A stretch of DNA of 64,000 bases from Nymphaea colorata. Its lineage: Eukaryota; Streptophyta; Magnoliopsida; Nymphaeales; Nymphaeaceae. Under the pieces are notes generated by a model. The model was not told the DNA's origin and ran no database searches. It worked only from the letters and a program-made list of their open reading frames with translations. Positions 23,256 through 35,159 of this stretch are shown here, piece by piece. The position numbers and the translations under genes are program-made. The stretch is from the NCBI RefSeq assembly GCF_008831285.2, contig NC_045141.1:16602106-16666105 (forward strand), written 5' to 3'. Within the stretch, counting starts at the first letter, position 1. Each line of letters opens with the position of its first letter.

Positions 23256-26200
23256 TTAGTTTGGCTTGAAGAATTTAAGCTTGAGCCCACTGTTCACCAT
23301 ACTCCACACACCACCAGCGGAGAAGGCCAAGCTAAATCCAGTACCAAGTATGCCAAGGGTCCAGTTAAGATACCAATTGAAGGTGTATCTGCGGGGCTTC
23401 TTGATGAGAACCCACATGAAGCAAGGGTATGCAAATGTGACCGGCAGGGTCAGGCCTCCAAGCAGGCCTGCAATACTAGAAAGGAAGGGAAGAGCTATAC
23501 CGATGAAGAAGGAAATGAAGCCATAAAAGACTCGGAAGCCGCACCGGACCCAGAGTGAGCATGGACGGTTGGTTCGGCCGGTGTAGCCCGCTTCAAAGCT
23601 GTCGAAAACCGGCATTGAGTAGATCTGGAAACTGCTCAAGCAATTGAATACCACTAGCAAGAAGGTGGTGGCAAGGAGCCCACGAGGAATGTCCTGGATG
23701 TGGAAAGCATAAAGTGCACTCAATATGCCCCCCTGAGGCATCTGTAGAAAGAAAGGAAGGAAGCCCTTGTCAATTGTCAAGCCGAAATATAGACTTAATA
23801 GGCTTAGCTAATTTATGTAAATCTTACATTTTGCAGGTTTGCCTTAAATCCCTATGTTTAAACGGGGGGCGGTTTCTTGTATTCACTTTCTTTCTCTGGT
23901 AGAGAAAAACTCTGTTGTGGCTGTGGACGTAGGAAAATCCTTGTGTTTTCTTTTTCCTTCTCTTCTTTAAGAGAGAGAGATGGCCTCGTTCCTAACAGGA
24001 CCACTACGGAGTACATAGGTTCAAGCCATCTTTGCATACAGATGGCAATGGAGAATGATGCATGACGCCGTACTGCATCATTGTTCATCAATATATTTAC
24101 TACTGTGTAAATAATTCTGCAGCATACAGTCACTGTAAGTTGCACGGATGTCTCAGCTCCTTAGTAGGGCATGGCCCATGCACCCAGGAACCGACAGAAT
24201 CCTCTTATTCATCTTGGACACTAGTAAGGAGCAAATGGGTGAAGCAGGTCTACCTCACCTACTGTAGTTAGCCCTCTATGGCAACGCTACACCAGGTTTC
24301 TTGTTCAGCGTCTTTGGCCTGCCTAGCAAAGCCCAGCAGGCATTTTCCAAAACCGGCAAAAGCCACTGCTCTACCCTTTGGACTCATTGTTCCAGTTGGC
24401 AGAAGCCCATTTCAAGTCGTATCAGACCGGGGCTAACTTTGGTTCTATTTGGTTGTGAACCAAGGTCTTCCTGCTGGCTGACTGGTCTGATGGAGTAAAA
24501 GTTCTTGTAACAAGACAGGACCTTTTAGGTCCTTTGCCTAATTATGCCGGCAGGGACCGCAGGTCCTTCTGTGGCAAAAGAAATGTGGCAGTGTTCAAAG
24601 AAATCACATCCATTTTTGTCGTCTGCTTATTTCTTGTAAAGATGAAAGAAGATGCAAAAAACATCAAAAAGGGACCGCAGACAAAATAAGAGCAAAGAAC
24701 AGCGAGCGAGGGAGAGGCTTGACCTGATTACCGTAGGCCCAGAATCCACCAATTGCTATAGGAAAGAGGCACATGCCAATGAAAGCATATGCTACCTTGG
24801 CTCCTCTCCACATTGGTACATACGCTGGATGTTTGAATGTTGATGGCATTGTTGCCTGCACACCCAAATTGCATTAGCCGTAGGTCAGTTGTTACTTACC
24901 AGTTACACAAGGGTCACAAATAAACTAAAAATATTAGAAAAGAGGAAGTTCTTACTTGGATCTCTAACGCTAGGTTGTGACCTCTAAATGCGAAGGCGAC
25001 AATGCCAAGTGCATTCAATACTGTGAATGACGAGGCAGAGAAAGAAGGAAGGCTAAGGGGCTGGTAGGAGATCGTAGGGGATCTCGGTTGACTAACAGAC
25101 AGAACCCAAGCCATGGTAGTATAAGTAATGGCAGTCACTGCTCCAATGAGTGACAGGCCAGCAATGGAGTTTAGATTTGGTAGCTGGGAAAGAACAATGC
25201 AGAGTGACGTGAAAACCAAATACCATTCAATTGTAGATAAAGGGTTGGTTTGGCAAACAGGACCACAGACAATCTGAAAGAAGAGTTTCATGGTCTCCCC
25301 ACCAATCAAGATTATGGCTGTTGCTGTCCCCGCAGATAAATAGACTGTTGGGAAGAGTGCAAGCCAGACACCAAGTCTTTCCCCTGCAAGTTTTGATACC
25401 TTCTCTGTTAATCTTTTTGGGTGTTGACTGTTTAAGTGTCTAACTGAAGAAAGTTAGCTTACCGAAAGCTGCCTGTGCTAGCTCGACATATCTGTTATAC
25501 CTCCTTCCAGGAACAGCTTCATGCAATCTCACTAGCAACCATAACGTGTAAAGTTGCCAAAAATACGCAATGGTTAAAGATAAAATTCCCCATGTCCTGA
25601 GATTTTAACAGGAAGGAAGGATTAACTTGGAATAATCAAGCAGTGTTACTTTCACTAAAAGAGAAAATAAATCAAACCCAGGAAATTAGCATCGATGAAT
25701 AAAAGAACAGCAACTAAAAGGAATGCATCACATCCCCAAACGGCCTCAGTGGAAAAGCGCCATGGCCTAATCCAAGAATACGAACCACTTTTGGGTACTT
25801 AAGCCACTCAAATTATAAACCACCTATCTTATTAAAATAGCAACATTTAATACAAGTACAAACCATAAAGTAATCTCCCACACATAAGGGTAGATAATAT
25901 GTAAAGAGGACCAAGGACAAATTCTTAACAAGTTGCAATTAAAACACAAAATCCACGAGATCATGAGTGATTAATGGAATAACATGAAACTAGTACTCAA
26001 GATCGGTGTCTGAAACGGAACAGGTATTCAACAAACAGAGCAGTTTACCAGTTTACAACTAGGCACATAGAAGGGAAAAGGGAAAAAAAATATGGACTAC
26101 AAGAAAAAAATTCCTTTCCTCTCAAAACTGGAAAAGAATCATCTGAAGGAAACGATGAGTGAAGTTGACAACTAGTATCTCAACGCATGGGTACATTCGA

Positions 26201-27073
26201 ATGTCGCTCACATGGACTTGACTATATTGAGCACACATCTAACAGGTGATTAACAGAATAAGAAGAACTGGTTTTCCTAAAACTCCGTACTTGATCAAAG
26301 AAACTTATGAACCATTTTTTTATGAAAAAAGGAACAGAGAGAGAGAGAGAGAGAGAGAGTGAGTTACGACCATACAACACAAGTTCACCACCAACTTAAA
26401 CACATGAAAAATTACCCAAAGTACTTAGTATGTGCTTAAGTAAGAGCTAACAGATTTTAGTAGATGATAGTTACAACTTCCCCACATTGTCGAGTGGGTT
26501 CTTGAGTTAATGATACTAATAAAACCTCTTTCTCTCTCTCTCTGTCTCTGTGCGAGTATGATCCAGATCAGAAAGGACTGATATGTTTTAGAGAATGACA
26601 TACCAACCAAGGAAGGCGAAGGCGACGGGTAGGAGAAGGGCCTGGAAGCCAATGCCGGCATTGAGGTTGTGGAAGGCAGAGTAATGGGCGTTGCCATTCC
26701 TGGACTCGGTGATGGGAAGCCAGGCATCCTGCGGGTTGAGCTTAGTGAGGTGTCCAACCTCCTCCAGGTAGCCCTTCATGTTGATGAGAACGCGCTTCAT
26801 GGGGGTGCCAATCGGGCTGAGGAAGCGTGGGGAGATGAGGGAGGACGGCGTCCACGGCGTCCTGGGCGTCTTCACACCCCCCGCCGGCGACACCAGGGAG
26901 GAGGACATCTGACGAGGGGAACGCTGCCCCGACGGCGTCAGCGCCCTCGAGTGGGACGTCGACAGGATGTCCGGCGTGAATGGCGGCGTCGCCACCCGTG
27001 GGGTCGCCGGAATCGACACCAACTCAGACTCTCCCCCAGCAGCGGCACCACCACCTCCTCCTCTCTCTTCCAT
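23256..27073 (-). CDS. LHT8: LHT8/AATL1-type amino acid transporter (5 exons)
   Basis: Membrane amino acid/H+ symporter of the AAAP family, lysine-histidine-transporter-like 8 branch. Exons on the minus strand are 27073-26604, 25596-25463, 25383-24956, 24855-24724 and 23741-23256. All junctions are GT-AG, giving one frame of 549 residues (Arabidopsis LHT8 is a little shorter). A long cytosolic N-terminus holds the branch signature SLISPRFLSPIGTPMKR and then LTKLNPQDAWLPITESR. About eleven hydrophobic segments follow, with family stretches such as LNALGIVAFAFRGHNLALEI, IGGFWAYGN, DSFEAGYTGRTN and the end KFFKPN. ATG 27073 is the first in-frame ATG; further upstream the frame opens only with GTG. 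Intron 4 carries an LTR fragment, and intron 1 a (GA)n tract at about 26337-26359. Substrate range cannot be read from sequence. Confidence 0.95.
23805..23997 (+). mobile_element. Copia-type LTR fragment in LHT8 intron 4
   Basis: Shares an ordered series of phrases with the solo LTR at 10055-10452: TTATGTAA, ATTTTG, GGTTTGCC followed by TAA and ATCC, TATGTTT, TGTGGACGTAGG, and the terminal GTTCCTAACA. The 5' part of the LTR, including its TGTT start, is missing, and the segment after GTGGACGTAGG is shortened. It lies antisense to the transporter gene. Its approximate left edge is some 65 bp from the exon 5 acceptor. Confidence 0.75.
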
Positions 27074-28474
27074 CCTCCTGTCTTTGTCTCTGTCTTTCTG
27101 ATCAGATTGAAACGACCTGCTCACTACCCCTTTCCTCTCTCTCTTCTCTCTCCCTGAGGTAGCTTGGTGACTACACTTTTGCAGCAGTGCGCTGAGCAGT
27201 GGTGTGGTGAGAGTGTGGGGGTACTTGAAATAATGGCGCTTAATGAGAGTACCAGTGTCACATCCCGATTCAGAGTTTAAAGTGAAGGATGAATAAAAAA
27301 ACCGAGTCCTTCTCGATCAATCCCTATCTCCCTGGTTTCCTCACTGATGGATCTTCCCTAGAACTTACTTATACTAAGTGCAGACCGAGTCTGATTGCGA
27401 CTCGGAGAGAGAGAGAAGCGGTTCCTTGAACAAGCATAGAGATTCCTCCCGACAAATTTATTGTGATTTGAGGAGATCTTGGGGATGGGTCGTCGGCACG
27501 CATCACTGTCCACGAACATGACCCTGCTCTGCTGCCATTCTTACTGCTCCTTTTTCTTCCTTTTCATGTGTTCCTTCTTCTTCTTCCCGAAGCCACGCTG
27601 CACGCGTGCTGCCACGAACAGCATGTCACAGTGACTGACCGAGTCATTCATGGAGTCGATTCTTCATATGTCGGTGGCCAGGAAGGCCCTCTACCAAACC
27701 CAGTGGGCTGGCTGGAGTTGGAAAGGAATCCACCGGCGGAGCTTCCCATTCTTAGATTAAGTAAAAAAAAAAGAGGAGAAATTGCAGAAAACTAGAGAAA
27801 GTTCATCACCAATTCTTAAGGAACTTTCTTGGGCTCTTCAGTTCATAGCAAATAATTGATCTGATTTGTAATGGATAACTATGCATATGAAGCACATATA
27901 TTTTTCCGGACAAGAAATACCGGTTAAAGTATTCAATTATTTACTGTTAAACTTATTATTCTTTAAATTAGAATATGTCTCGTTATGAATAGGATTTTGG
28001 GGTGTTTGCTTCCAGGGAAGTATGGCCCATCTTTTCATGAAAAAGCTAAGATTTTGAATTTAATAAGTGATTCGCGTTGCATCTTTCTCAAGGATAAAAG
28101 TTCGTTTCAACTAACGAACGTTAGAAACAGAGCCTTAATATATAAAGGATCCATCGATTTTGCCGTCTCACTCATATGGTCGTTCAGTTGTCCTCTTACC
28201 ATGTGGCGACATTATGATGGCGCACTTTTTTGGCAAATCTAGCCGCATGGATATGGTTTTGCTGGAAAAGATACGATGAAAACTAACATACAAATCAAAT
28301 TTCATAAAATTAAAAAATTAATGTTTTTGAGTTGATTGTGACATATAATCTAATTTAAAGTTCGGATTTCTTTTTTTCTTTTTCTTTAAACATATAGTTT
28401 TTGACAATCTAATCACACCCATGTACTCAGATTTGTGAGAACTGGCTGGATGGCAAAGAATAAAAAAAAAGTTG

Positions 28475-28478
<4 letters not shown>
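27074..28478. other. LHT8 5' flank and intergenic
   Basis: The first 100-200 bp should hold the leader and promoter of the minus-strand transporter gene. CT-rich DNA (about 27130-27160) reads GA-rich in the leader. No clear TATA box was fixed. Beyond about 27500 nothing is recognised. A segment starting GGGGTGTTTGC (about 27999) resembles MITE ends but lacks a partner. Confidence 0.45.

Positions 28479-28513
<35 letters not shown>
28479..28513. repeat. (TA)n microsatellite
   Basis: About seventeen uninterrupted TA units. The short IYIYIY frames over it are artefacts. Confidence 0.97.
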
Positions 28514-28514
<1 letters not shown>

Positions 28515-28900
28515 CCAGCCCAACTTCCTAAGGAAGTTGATATGTAGGTTCTGGAGCTTTTCCTTTATCAAGACCGTGAGTGAAGCTGGAGTTCGAAACA
28601 TGGAGAATAACTCATAGGCGTAAACTGTTCAGATGCCAATCAGCTAAACACAATGGAAGTCCGACTCAGATGAGATATGATCTCTGGAAAAATGGCAGAC
28701 ACTTTCTTTTTAATATTCTGCAAATTGTACGTGGGCGAGAACAATGCCAAAGTGATAATTTTGGTTCTTGTTTCTTGGCATTTGGAATCCAATGGTTCAC
28801 TGCCCAGCCCATGGTCAAACTAGCCAGCCCGTCGGTGCCTTGCATTAATTTATGGTACCGGACCGCCATGCTCCTCCCGTGATCTCCATGGACCAATTCT

Positions 28901-29187
28901 CATGAATTCAACCTCCACTTTGACCAGCACCACCTCTTCGAGAAACTCCACCAAACTCCGGCGCCGGATTCCGGCCGACAAGTGTTAGGCTAGACCTGGC
29001 CTACCTCTACTAGCTTCACATATGATCACATGGATTGACACCATCATGAATTCAAGCTCCACCTTGACCAGCACCTCTTTGAGAAACTCCACCAAACTCC
29101 GGCACCGGATTCTGGCCGACAAGGGTCATGCTAGACCTGGCCTGCCTCTGCTAGCTTCACATATGATCACATGGAACGACACCATCC
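28901..29187. repeat. 144-bp tandem duplication
   Basis: The unit from CATGAATTCAA to GACACCAT occupies 28901-29044 and is repeated at 29045-29187 with a few substitutions and one 3-bp difference (ACCACC versus ACC). Both contain ACTCCACCAAACTCCGGC and GCTTCACATATGATCACATG. Confidence 0.93.
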
Positions 29188-30810
29188 AGCTGTTAACCCA
29201 CTTGGGTAGGGCTGCTGTCCATGCCAACACTAGGTTTGCACATGGGTGAGATACAGATTAGCTAAACACATTAGCAAACTTTGGATCCGGTTCGGATCCA
29301 AGACAACAGAAGCTCCCCTTAGCTTATCAGACACATTTGCGGCTCTGCCCGGCATAGTTCGAATCCAGACCCGACCCAAAACCGGTTCAGACCAAAATAA
29401 AGGTCAAAGGCTCGGTCAAAGCCTGAGCCAAGGCCAATCTAGTCATTTCATAGTCTTCAAGTCCCCATACTAAGAAGAAGCAGTAGGTCCCTTTAAGCAA
29501 GGAATTATATTTATTCATGTGTGCTAGGGTTTGGGTCTTCATTTCCCCACTCACCAACCCTTTCTTTTCTTTTTTCCTCCCAAGGGGAAGAATAGGAGGC
29601 TGTGGGACCCACCATCAAAATATTTGACAATGCATGTGCATGGGGGGGGGGTACCTCCATTTCATGTGGGGAGTGTGGGCCCACATGAAAAGAAGCCATG
29701 ATAAGGATGAAGGGCTTTGCATTGTGCTGTCATTGTGAAGCAAAGTTAAAAGAAAAAGAAAGGGCTCATCCCCTCCATGATTTCAGACATGAGGCCCAAA
29801 AGCATGAGTGGTGAGGTTGACATATCAAGCAGATACATTTCTTTAGCTAATGCCCCAACTTAGACCAACCTCTGGTCCACCACCAGGCCCCATGAAGTAT
29901 GGCAGATTACCCTTTAAAAGTGATCTACAATCTCCACCGTTCCTTTACTTATAGTGGGTGGTCAGGATTGCGCCTATCAGTGATATTGATAGTTCCCTTT
30001 TTATGGGGCCATGGGTCAGATCTGGACATGATTGGACCGGATCGATGTCCGAACCACATAGGACCCGCAGTCTGCACTGGAAATGGTTGGATGAGACCTC
30101 ATGCCATGAACAGGATTGGGGTCAAACTCTCTTGTCTGAGTTCGATTTGGTCGAACCCATTTTAAGTGGCATTGGGTCCGGTTGGGGTTTTTGGATCTGC
30201 AAAAACTGAGCTCAAACTCGCCAGCTCAAGTAGATGTCTCTCATTTATGCTTCACTTCGTCTAGGCCACATCTGCATGGTGAAATATGATCAGAACAAGC
30301 ACTAAGATTGCGGTGGTCCTTATATGTAGGCTTGTACATATGCTTTTTTGTTTTATATATTCCATGGAGAGTGTCATATTAGGCAGTTTGAACCCAAAAA
30401 CACCCCAATCTTATAGTTCATATTGCTAAGTTCAATGGTGCAAGTAGCCTGAACTAGAACCAACTTTTTCAGAATCTTTCTTTCTCTTTTTTCTTTTTCT
30501 TTTTTTGCTTAGACTTTGCATTGCAATCTTTTCTACTTTAAGATTGACCTTGCTCATTCTTTTGTATGTGCGTGTACAAAAACTAGTTTAAGTGTTAGAC
30601 ACTTGTATGCTTATGGATAAGAAAAATCTTAGCTCTTGATTTTTTTTAGATCAGCAATTGAGAGAAAAAGGTATGCAACATTTGCTTCATAAAGCATTAT
30701 TTCTCACATTTTCTTAATGTTTTTTCTTTCAACCATCAATTTGACAAAGATCAAAAGGTGAGATTGTTCCTTGTACATATAACATTTAAATATCTATCAT
30801 GCACCAGCTT
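29188..30810. other. Intergenic, nothing recognised
   Basis: GATCCGGTTCGGATCC, GACCCGACCC and similar phrases (29280-29400; 29990-30190) suggest fragments of GC-armed repeats. No gene or clean element boundary. Confidence 0.45.
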
Positions 30811-30828
30811 CCCTCTCTCTCTCTCTCT

Positions 30829-30903
<75 letters not shown>
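30811..30903. repeat. Compound microsatellite (CT)n(TA)36
   Basis: A CT run at about 30811-30830 is followed by 36 TA units at 30832-30903, the longest in the window. It is the reverse-strand equivalent of the (TA)n(GA)n arrays at 2283 and 32793. Confidence 0.97.
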
Positions 30904-30906
<3 letters not shown>

Positions 30907-31027
30907 GGGTCTGCACGGGACAGTGAGCAAGTGGGTAGGACAAGTAAAAGTCTTTGTCTAGACCGATTGGCCCATCCTTGACTTTTGGAAGCCTGTCTGC
31001 CGCATGAACACACGCTCTGAGAGAGAC

Positions 31028-31038
<11 letters not shown>

Positions 31039-31077
<39 letters not shown>
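31039..31077. repeat. (GA)n microsatellite
   Basis: About nineteen GA units preceded by a short (GT)n run (about 31029-31038). Confidence 0.96.
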
Positions 31078-31079
<2 letters not shown>

Positions 31080-32792
31080 AATTAATGAATTTCATCTCTC
31101 TGATCCACTTGCCTGCAGATAAAGAAAAGTAACAGTGCCACCACACCGGATTACAATGGAGGTAGAAAAGTTGAACCCTTTACAGATTCAGCACAAGAAA
31201 CAAGCTAACTTGCCTTCTCACCAACTTCTCCATCGGCGGCTCGTAAAGAAACGAAACAGGGAAAGAAAAACAAGACGACGACGGAAGAAGCGTCGATTTT
31301 CAAGCCTTATTGATGTTTGATCTGAAAGCATTAGCGAATGGATAGATCACAATCCAACAGCACCAAACACAAAGATTCATGTGTCTTCCTATGGGCCCCT
31401 TCACACTTTCAAATGTTTTCTTAGTTCTTATCTTTTGAATTTTGTCAGTGATGGATGGCGCATTATTAATCGGAATCAGAAGAACCAACAATCTCTCACT
31501 CAATAAATTCAGACTTAGACTGCAGCTCTCTATATTCGTTTTAGGAAATCTGTTGACACTTACAAGATCGAAGATAATTATAATATGTTTATATTGTTAA
31601 AAACATACTTAATTTTTGAATAGTTAATAAAAAAGTATGAGCATGTTCTAAACAATATCAAAAAATTAAGCATGTTTTTATTATCACTAAACAATTTTAA
31701 TGTGTTATTAATTCTTTGAACGAGGAAAAAGTTTTTAAAAAGAGAAAACTGAAGATGAGACAAGGTCAGGCTAAAGGATGGCATTGTAAGGACCCAATAA
31801 TATTGGTTCTTGAGCTTCACATCTTTCTAGACATCCTTTTGTAGTTCACCATCACAATGTTACTAGTTATATGCAAAAAGCAAAACCACTCCATCCTCGC
31901 TTGTAGATCTTATTAGTCTTATGATACACCCTTTAACTTGAGTGTTGCATATATCATCTTTTGCACTTCAGAAAAGTAGTACTCACGTGAATCAAATTGA
32001 TGGCACATTACTTATGTGTTCCTCAAGCCAACCAGTTATGTTACGCCCCTCGAGCCTATCCATAGTGTTGTTAGACCAGCCTTCTACCATGTAAAACCAA
32101 TTGTATATTATTGGAAACAGTCTCAATTTGCTAGCCGATTTAATGGTATTAAAATATTTTAACTATTAATTTTATCTTATTTAAATTTGTGACTTTTTTA
32201 TTTTTTAAAAACTTTTGACAAATATGCAACTGAATAGTTAAATTGGCAGCACTGCCGATTCTGTTCAAGAACCGATCCTTAACAACACTCAAAAACTTAA
32301 CCTATAAATTCTTCAACAGAATAAAATAAAATAAAATGGAACGCCAACGCCAAGTCCAAGATCGAATATCATAGCAAGACTCTACTGGGGTCACACTATA
32401 TCATAATGCTTACTCACATTGGTTCTCTCACTAAATTATAACTAATTACTTAGTCAACCGTTGTACAAAATTATATTTAACTGAAGCTCTGGTGTGACGT
32501 ACCAAAGAAATAAATTATATGTGGAACAATTATGCATTTATGTAAAGCTCACGAGGTTTCAATTATTCAATGCAACAGTACGAAAATGATGGCCTTTTAT
32601 TTTATAACATCTCACCCAGCCAATCCTGACAACTTCGCCTCGCTGCCATTAAATGATAATAAGGAATTCAAAAGCTTCATCAACCTCTTATGCTTTAGAG
32701 TTGTCCATTTGACCCAATCCGCTACCTTTTATCACGTTACGAAGCATGAACGACCTTTTCATTCTTGGTGGTCCTTCTATAGTGGTAAAAAG
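31078..32792. other. Intergenic, nothing recognised
   Basis: AT-rich. The lysine/arginine-rich frame at 31135-31320 has no ATG of its own at that start and matches no family. Confidence 0.5.

Positions 32793-32854
<62 letters not shown>
32793..32854. repeat. Compound microsatellite (TA)n(GA)n
   Basis: About eighteen TA units followed directly by about twelve GA units, the same arrangement as at 2283-2341. Confidence 0.97.
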
Positions 32855-33018
32855 TGTAGAGAGGGAGATTTTAAAAAGTGCTAAAGTCCATTTATACTTT
32901 AGAGTTGTCCAACCAACCGTGTATCTTTTATCATGTTCTTATGAAGCATGAATGACCCTTTCATATACTGGTCCTTTTAGAACGATAAAAAAAATAGGGT
33001 GCAAGTAACGCACACTCA

Positions 33019-33209
33019 CAGTGGCGGTGGCCGAGGTGCATGTGGGCTGGTGTGGGCAGTTGCCTATACCTGCTTCCAATGCTTCTTTATTTTCAAATTA
33101 GTGTATTAAAGATTTGCTTTGTTATGTATATGAGTGGCCATTCAGATGTAAAAATAAGTGAATGAGTACAAGTATTTTTCTTTAGAAAAATTTTCTGGCT
33201 CTGCCACTG
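33019..33209 (+). mobile_element. MITE-like element, CAGTGGCGG/CTGCCACTG ends
   Basis: 191 bp bounded by CAGTGGCGGTGGCC on the left and GGCTCTGCCACTG on the right (inverted: CAGTGGCAGAGCC). Internal phrases (GTGGGCTGGTGTGGGC, TTTTCAAATTA, GCCATTCAGAT) recur in the minus-strand copy at 57708-57867 and partly at about 62425-62500. Flanking 8-mers are similar but not identical (CACACTCA and CACACATA), so the target duplication is uncertain. Confidence 0.6.
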
Positions 33210-33416
33210 CCACACATAAGAAACAAAAATATAAAAAATTAAAGGAGGGAGAAGGTAAATGAGAGATTGAGAAAAAAAAAGTTGGAAAACTATAATAATA
33301 AGACCGATTAAATCGATTCCTCATAATCGGATTCAGGCAATGTTTTTTAAAAGTCTGATAGTCAGCTACATGTGCAAAGCAGTTGTAGCAAATGCTGTCT
33401 TTGTTGTCGCGATAAT

Positions 33417-33572
33417 TAAAGAGATGTTTGATGACGATGCGAGATCTCCTTTGTGGTGCTCTTCACTGCCAATGAGTTGCGGCAGTAAAACAGTTGGACT
33501 CGCGTAGCACATTGGGAAGAACATTCGATCTCTCACTAGGGAAAGATTGTCTCTCACTATCAAACACCCCTT
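33417..33572. mobile_element. MITE-like element whose right end was amplified
   Basis: The left end reads AAAGAGATGTTTGATGACGA. The right end inverted reads AAGGGGTGTTTGATAGTGAG. So a small inverted-repeat element of about 155 bp is likely, with ends resembling those at 1382-1530. The right end and its flank are part of the 77-bp tandem triplication. Confidence 0.45.
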
Positions 33573-33752
33573 AAAAGGTGATCTAATTTTTTAGACGATA
33601 TTCGATCTCTCACAAGGGAAAGATTGTCTCTCACTATCAAACACCCCTTAAAAGGTGATCTAATTTTTTAGACGATATTCGATCTCTCACTAGGGAAAGA
33701 TTGTCTCTCACTATCAAACACCCCTTAAAAGGTGATCTAATTTTTTAGACGA
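33523..33752. repeat. 77-bp tandem repeat, three units
   Basis: Units begin at 33523, 33600 and 33677 with ATTCGATCTCTCAC and run to TTTTTTAGACGA. They are virtually identical; one unit has CACAAGG for CACTAGG. Such low divergence implies recent amplification. Confidence 0.97.
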
Positions 33753-35159
33753 AAAGCTTGAATAGGATGAGATTCGAATGAGATATACACTTAACTATAT
33801 TCACTTTTTCAAATATTCATATATTCAGATTCAAATTTGTATTTGAATACCAACAAAGAAAAGTCATATTCAAATCCAAACTTTGAACTGAATCTAGTCA
33901 ATTTTCACAATGTAAGTCCATTGGAGATAGTATATTTGTTTAAAACTAAATCCGAACTGAAGTAAGATCCAAATCCGATCGAATGTCGTTTCTTAACCAG
34001 GCTTTTTCAAAGAATTACTGCGGCTTTCCCACCTCGTTTTCTTATCCTATCCCAATTGTCTTTCACTTTCTTACGAGTTCTTGCTTTCTTCTGGCACCAT
34101 CTAATCTTGAATCGGATATTAACTTTTTTTCATATCCAATTATTTCAGAATAGTTCAATCAGATATCGGATTCAAATCAAATATTTTAACATCCCCACTC
34201 TTACTCTTAAGAACAGCAGTACTGAAACTCCAAACAAACTTTATCATTTTATTAGTGCAAAAAGTTATCCTGCAAGCATTTTGTCTGTAGAAAAAAAATT
34301 GCCATGTAACTTTCACCTTTCGGTGGTGCATGAACATTCGGAAGTAAATTTCTACATATTTAATCATCATGTTCGCCATATCAGATGAGCAGCAATACTA
34401 TTTGACATTTATGAGCAGATAGTCATACCGTGGGTGCACGCACTATCGACAAGAAAGTGGAGGTGACTTCTATGCAGGAAGTGGGCGTTTGATGAACTTG
34501 GGGATGTGCTTGAAAGTGGGAAATTGTCTACCAGGAAAAGAAACATTTTCCTAGCACCAGATTTGCTTGTTTGACATGAAGAAATAAGTAGGGAAGAAAG
34601 GTACTATAGAGTAGTAAGTAGTATGGCATAAGGAACGAAGAGCAGCGAAATCGTGATGCGTTTTCTGGAAATGGATCGACTTCAGAGGTGCTTGGCTCCA
34701 GAGTCAAGGCACATTTGACAGTGGAAAATCGATGGGAAAGTTTTGAAGGATTTCAACGACAGAAAAATTTTTCCTAGCAAAAAAATTTCGAAAACCAGCG
34801 GCTTTTATGAGCCAGCAAAAGTTCTTCCATCTGAAAAATTTTCCCAAAAAAGCTTTTTATTTTATAATATGTTGTATTTGCTTCCAAAAAATTAGGGATG
34901 CCAATCAATCAGAGTTGAATTAGATGAACTTTTAGCATATCCGCTTTAAAGGATGTACAAATATTGAAGTTCAAATTCTGGTCCAGTTCAAATGAAGAGA
35001 CGTGTATGCCATATCTGAATCCAAATTCATAATCTGGATCCAAAACTTATTTTTAAGTTCACAACCAAATCCGAATCCGACTTTCAAACCAAATCCTCTC
35101 AACCAGATTCACTAACATCTGTACCAAAATTCACTTAGAAGCTTCATTTTTCTAGAAAA
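33753..35159. other. Intergenic with GAATCCAAATC-type oligonucleotide repeats
   Basis: No gene. Short direct and inverted GGATTC/AAATCC-like phrases (33765-33990 and 34970-35110) look like remnants of an unclassified repeat family. Confidence 0.45.

Noticed and set aside
23133-23558. 141-codon plus-strand frame
   Set aside because: Antisense to exon 5 of the transporter gene, whose minus-strand frame has clear family motifs.
26669-27157. 162-codon Arg/Gly-rich plus-strand frame
   Set aside because: Antisense shadow of GC-rich exon 1 of the transporter gene.
28435-28617. Frames with IYIYIY stretches (also at 2282, 30797, 32532 and 43958)
   Set aside because: They are translations of (TA)n microsatellites.
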